A stretch of 8,370 nt of DNA from Candidatus Methanoperedentaceae archaeon (lineage in GTDB: Archaea; Halobacteriota; Methanosarcinia; Methanosarcinales; Methanoperedenaceae). A program made the translations under genes and the position numbers. Under the pieces are notes generated by a model that was not told where the DNA came from, ran no database searches, and saw only the letters and a program-made list of their open reading frames with translations. Positions 6,331 through 8,370 of the stretch are shown here, in pieces. Position 1 is the stretch's first letter, and each line of letters begins with the position of its first letter. The DNA lies in NCBI GenBank assembly GCA_014859785.1, contig JACUTP010000073.1, forward strand, positions 1-8,370. The letters run 5' to 3'.

Positions 6331-6753
6331 ATGGATATAAATGTCAGGGTTTCAGCACTGGTGCATCCCACAGAAGTCAGGGAAAAAGTTGAAACAGCAA
6401 TAACAAACATAATGCCGGTTGAACTCAGGTTGCAGGATTTTGGGATTCCCGGGCTTTACGGCGAGGGTGACCTCGAAAGCCTTCGAAAACTGCATTTGCT
6501 GTTCAGGGAAGAGCGTATTCTTGACACGGCACGAAGCGTTTTGTCAGCCGGGGTTAAAGGAAGCACAACTGAATTCCGGTTAAGTAAACAGGTAGCATAT
6601 GTGGGGAAAGTGAATTTCCCTCCTGATGAAGAAACCCTTGGTTCAATACATGTTGAGATTGCGGCAGGGAGTGAAAACGAGCTTCAACTGGTAATTGACT
6701 GGCTAACACCCAGGACAATTGACGGCAAACCGATTGAGGAGATAGGGCTGTAA
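6331..6753 (+). CDS. UPF0201 family archaeal protein
   Basis: The product is 140 aa, soluble, with no signal or membrane segment. It matches the archaeal UPF0201 family (grouped with the PF01877 RNA-binding fold) by the N-terminal beta strand with HPTE at residues 12-15, by ERILDTARSVL at 61-71, by SKQVAYVGKVNF at 85-96, and by IDWLTPRTIDGKP at 122-134. Members are proposed to bind RNA from their fold; no exact role is established to my knowledge. The start fits the family N-terminus. There is no clear Shine-Dalgarno sequence before it, unlike the other genes here, so translation may depend on a short or absent leader. Its stop overlaps the next start by one base (TAATG), making it the first gene of a rightward operon with haem-handling membrane proteins; that association is unexplained and could simply be chance operon packing. 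Confidence 0.9.
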   Translation: MDINVRVSALVHPTEVREKVETAITNIMPVELRLQDFGIPGLYGEGDLESLRKLHLLFREERILDTARSVLSAGVKGSTTEFRLSKQVAYVGKVNFPPDEETLGSIHVEIAAGSENELQLVIDWLTPRTIDGKPIEEIGL

Positions 6754-7739
6754 TGGGATTTCCGGAATATAATGCTGCAAGGGAAGCACTGGTACTTTAC
6801 GGGCAGCCTGTGCTCACATATATTCTGCTGATTTCAGTATTACAGTTTCTCGTTTCAATACTTTACCTCTGGAAGAAAAACCATCAATTCCATGACCATT
6901 TAATAAAACTGCTATACGTCAACACAGCCCTTTATGTAGTCGGGTTTCTGTTCCTTATCAGGTTCCACATACAGATTTACAACACGGTTTTAATCGAATA
7001 CCCTCATTTTTTACAGGAGATGGTATCAGTACAAAGCAGCAGGTTTGCTATTCCCCCCTGGGTTGAAAACGAAAAGCTGTATTTCTGGACAATGACAACA
7101 TCGGTTTTTGTAGTAATGATGCAGCGCAGGAAAGACATTGTGGCCTTTCTCGGCATAATACTGGCTGTTTTTTCCAGTATTGTATATTTCTTCTCAAACC
7201 CGTTCACTGACCCTCTGCCAGGAGTACACAGCGAAATAACAGGGTGGTACGCAGCCCTTGCATCCAGTGACCCTGCAATATACCAGACTGCAGGAACACT
7301 TTTCGGGCGCATTACTTACTACTACAATTCCACATACATGTGGATACATCCTCCAATGCTGTTTATAGCATACGCCTCGTTAATTATCACAGCAGCCGCA
7401 TGTGTTTACATGCTTATCAGGCAGGACAGGGTTTATGATGAGATTGCATACAGGTATGCTAAAATCGGCTACATCCTGCTGACAGCAGGAATGCTTATCG
7501 GATACCCGTGGGCAATAGAAGCATGGAAAGACAGTGCATGGTGGTGGGACCCTAAAATTTCCGGTTCTATAATGATGTGGGTGCTTTACAGCGCATACCT
7601 GCATTCCCGCATATATGTAAACAGATACAGAATGTGGAAAACCACTGCCTACCTAGGCATAATCTGCATCCTGTCACTTGTGTTCACGTATCTCCTGACA
7701 TACATTGTTCCAGGAATACATTCGGTGGTGCAGCCATGA
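6753..7739 (+). CDS. WWD-domain haem-handling protein, CcmF N-terminal-half-like
   Basis: The product is 328 aa with roughly eight hydrophobic segments. It belongs to the CcmC/CcmF/CcsA cytochrome c assembly family. The WWD region is at residues 251-276 (Trp258, Trp263-265, Asp266, Pro267). His199 lies in MWIHPP, matching CcmF MWFHPP. His284 in SAYLHS corresponds to the CcmF helix ligand in TAFYHS. His323 in PGIHSV corresponds to the histidine after LLTRSG. WVENEKLYFW (103-112) resembles the CcmF stretch before its GSLLLW. CcmC is shorter (about 240 aa) and lacks the helix histidine, so CcmF-like or CcsA-like fits better. The protein ends five residues after its last ligand histidine, where CcmF continues. 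GAGGAG lies upstream at about 6736, inside the preceding gene. The following gene overlaps by ATGA and seems to supply the missing part. It probably binds or transports haem at the outer face; the exact substrate is unknown. Confidence 0.88.
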   Translation: MGFPEYNAAREALVLYGQPVLTYILLISVLQFLVSILYLWKKNHQFHDHLIKLLYVNTALYVVGFLFLIRFHIQIYNTVLIEYPHFLQEMVSVQSSRFAIPPWVENEKLYFWTMTTSVFVVMMQRRKDIVAFLGIILAVFSSIVYFFSNPFTDPLPGVHSEITGWYAALASSDPAIYQTAGTLFGRITYYYNSTYMWIHPPMLFIAYASLIITAAACVYMLIRQDRVYDEIAYRYAKIGYILLTAGMLIGYPWAIEAWKDSAWWWDPKISGSIMMWVLYSAYLHSRIYVNRYRMWKTTAYLGIICILSLVFTYLLTYIVPGIHSVVQP

Positions 7740-8320
7740 AATTACAGGTACAAAAATACGACTATTATTTAATTATCCTGACAACGCTTATCCTGTTTTC
7801 CATCGGTATTGTCTGCCTTTACGCAATAACATACTACAACTACCTTGCAGTTGACCCGCAATGGACCCGCACAGGGCAATACATAGCTTTCATTAATACA
7901 ATGGATTCCTACCTTTATCCCTTCCTTATCCTGCTGCTTGTCACACTTGGTCTCTGTATCCCAAAAAGACTGCTTGGCAGGGAGCTTGTCTTAAAATCAG
8001 GCACGGTTGTATTTATTGCCACCGTCATCCTGACTTTTTTATCAGGAATTGAGGTTGCACTGGGTTTCCTTCTTATTGTTATGATAGGCATACAGTTGCT
8101 TGTGCTCATACTTGTATTCAGGAAAAGCAAAGCATTAAGGTTCGAAAGAGAAGGTTACGTGGTCAGGCTTGGCTCTACATTGCTGCATCTTGGGATAGTT
8201 ATTGTGATATTTAATTTTGTGAGCCTGGGGGAGGTTTCGTACCACATTACGGTTTTCTGGATGGGGACAATTTTCATCACCCTTGGAAATTTATTATCGT
8301 TTTACCCTGATAAAATCTGA
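7736..8320 (+). CDS. Small polytopic membrane protein, CcmF second-half-like
   Basis: The product is 194 aa with five or six membrane segments (about 11-33, 60-76, 87-105, 107-127, 143-164, 168-187). By eye it follows the middle of CcmF: a TGQY...IN region before a helix pair, then IEVALGFLLIV, then RLGSTLLHLGIVIVIF (143-158). The histidine there, His151, aligns with CcmF His499 in GGYLCHI. It lacks the C-terminal extracytoplasmic domain and last helix of CcmF. The start ATG at 7736 overlaps the preceding stop as ATGA, with GGTGGTG upstream. A longer reading from 7577 would lie inside the preceding gene and is rejected. Similarity is weak outside the His helix, so the CcmF relation is inference; otherwise it is a conserved-position membrane protein of unknown function. 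Confidence 0.82.
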   Translation: MKLQVQKYDYYLIILTTLILFSIGIVCLYAITYYNYLAVDPQWTRTGQYIAFINTMDSYLYPFLILLLVTLGLCIPKRLLGRELVLKSGTVVFIATVILTFLSGIEVALGFLLIVMIGIQLLVLILVFRKSKALRFEREGYVVRLGSTLLHLGIVIVIFNFVSLGEVSYHITVFWMGTIFITLGNLLSFYPDKI

Positions 8321-8358
8321 GTAGTATTGGTGGTGTTTATAACCTGTCTTTGAAAGAT

Positions 8359-8370
8359 ATGAAAAAACAA
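8359..8370 (+). CDS. Possible start of the next gene (cut by window edge)
   Basis: An ATG at 8359 begins four lysine-rich codons (MKKQ) that run to the window end, 38 bases after the preceding stop. An in-frame TTG at 8350 is an alternative start. No convincing ribosome-binding site is adjacent. Four codons cannot identify a product. Confidence 0.25.

Noticed and set aside
7577..7735. Longer N-terminus for the 194-aa protein
   Set aside because: The extension lies inside the WWD protein gene in another frame and reads as basic, Cys/His-rich non-membrane sequence; the ATGA overlap at 7736 is the standard junction in this window.

Overview
The window looks like a chromosomal segment from a c-type-cytochrome-containing euryarchaeon, most likely in or near the Methanosarcinales or the methane-oxidising ANME lineages. 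Three things point there. The UPF0201 protein belongs to a family I know only from archaea. CcmE carries the Cys-x3-Tyr haem-attachment motif that is typical of archaeal Ccm systems. Promoter-like sites are TATA-type. The lineage assignment is inference, because no rRNA or other marker gene is present.

Two divergent gene sets flank a 534-base non-coding centre. The leftward set (minus strand, about 5796 down to 1) reads ccmE - ccmF - ccmH(1) - large anchored protein - ccmH(2) - second anchored protein, which runs off the left edge. Its junctions are tight: 12-base gap, 11-base overlap, ATGA overlap, 50-base gap, ATGA overlap. CcmE carries haem outside the membrane, and CcmF with CcmH forms the ligation machinery. 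The two large proteins share an extracytoplasmic domain with a Met-Glu-Cys-Cys-Leu motif, one membrane anchor and a cytoplasmic coiled tail. Each follows directly after a CcmH, so a two-gene module [CcmH + anchored Cys-Cys protein] appears to be duplicated in tandem. I think these proteins could fill the place of bacterial CcmI, although their topology differs.

The rightward set (plus strand, 6331 to at least 8320) is a UPF0201 protein followed, with 1-base and 4-base overlaps, by two membrane proteins. The first (328 aa) has a WWD haem-handling domain and three histidines that line up with CcmF haem ligands. The second (194 aa) has the fourth. Together they look like a diverged CcmF split into two genes and lacking the C-terminal extracytoplasmic domain. 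A further gene may begin at 8359.

The centre (5797-6330) holds a cluster of TTTACA/TGTAAA dyads over and beside a TATA-like element upstream of ccmE, then a perfect 11-bp inverted repeat with a 28-base loop, then AT-rich DNA with a doubtful 45-codon minus-strand ORF. No ccmA, ccmB, ccmC, cytochrome, RNA gene, mobile element or CRISPR array was seen.
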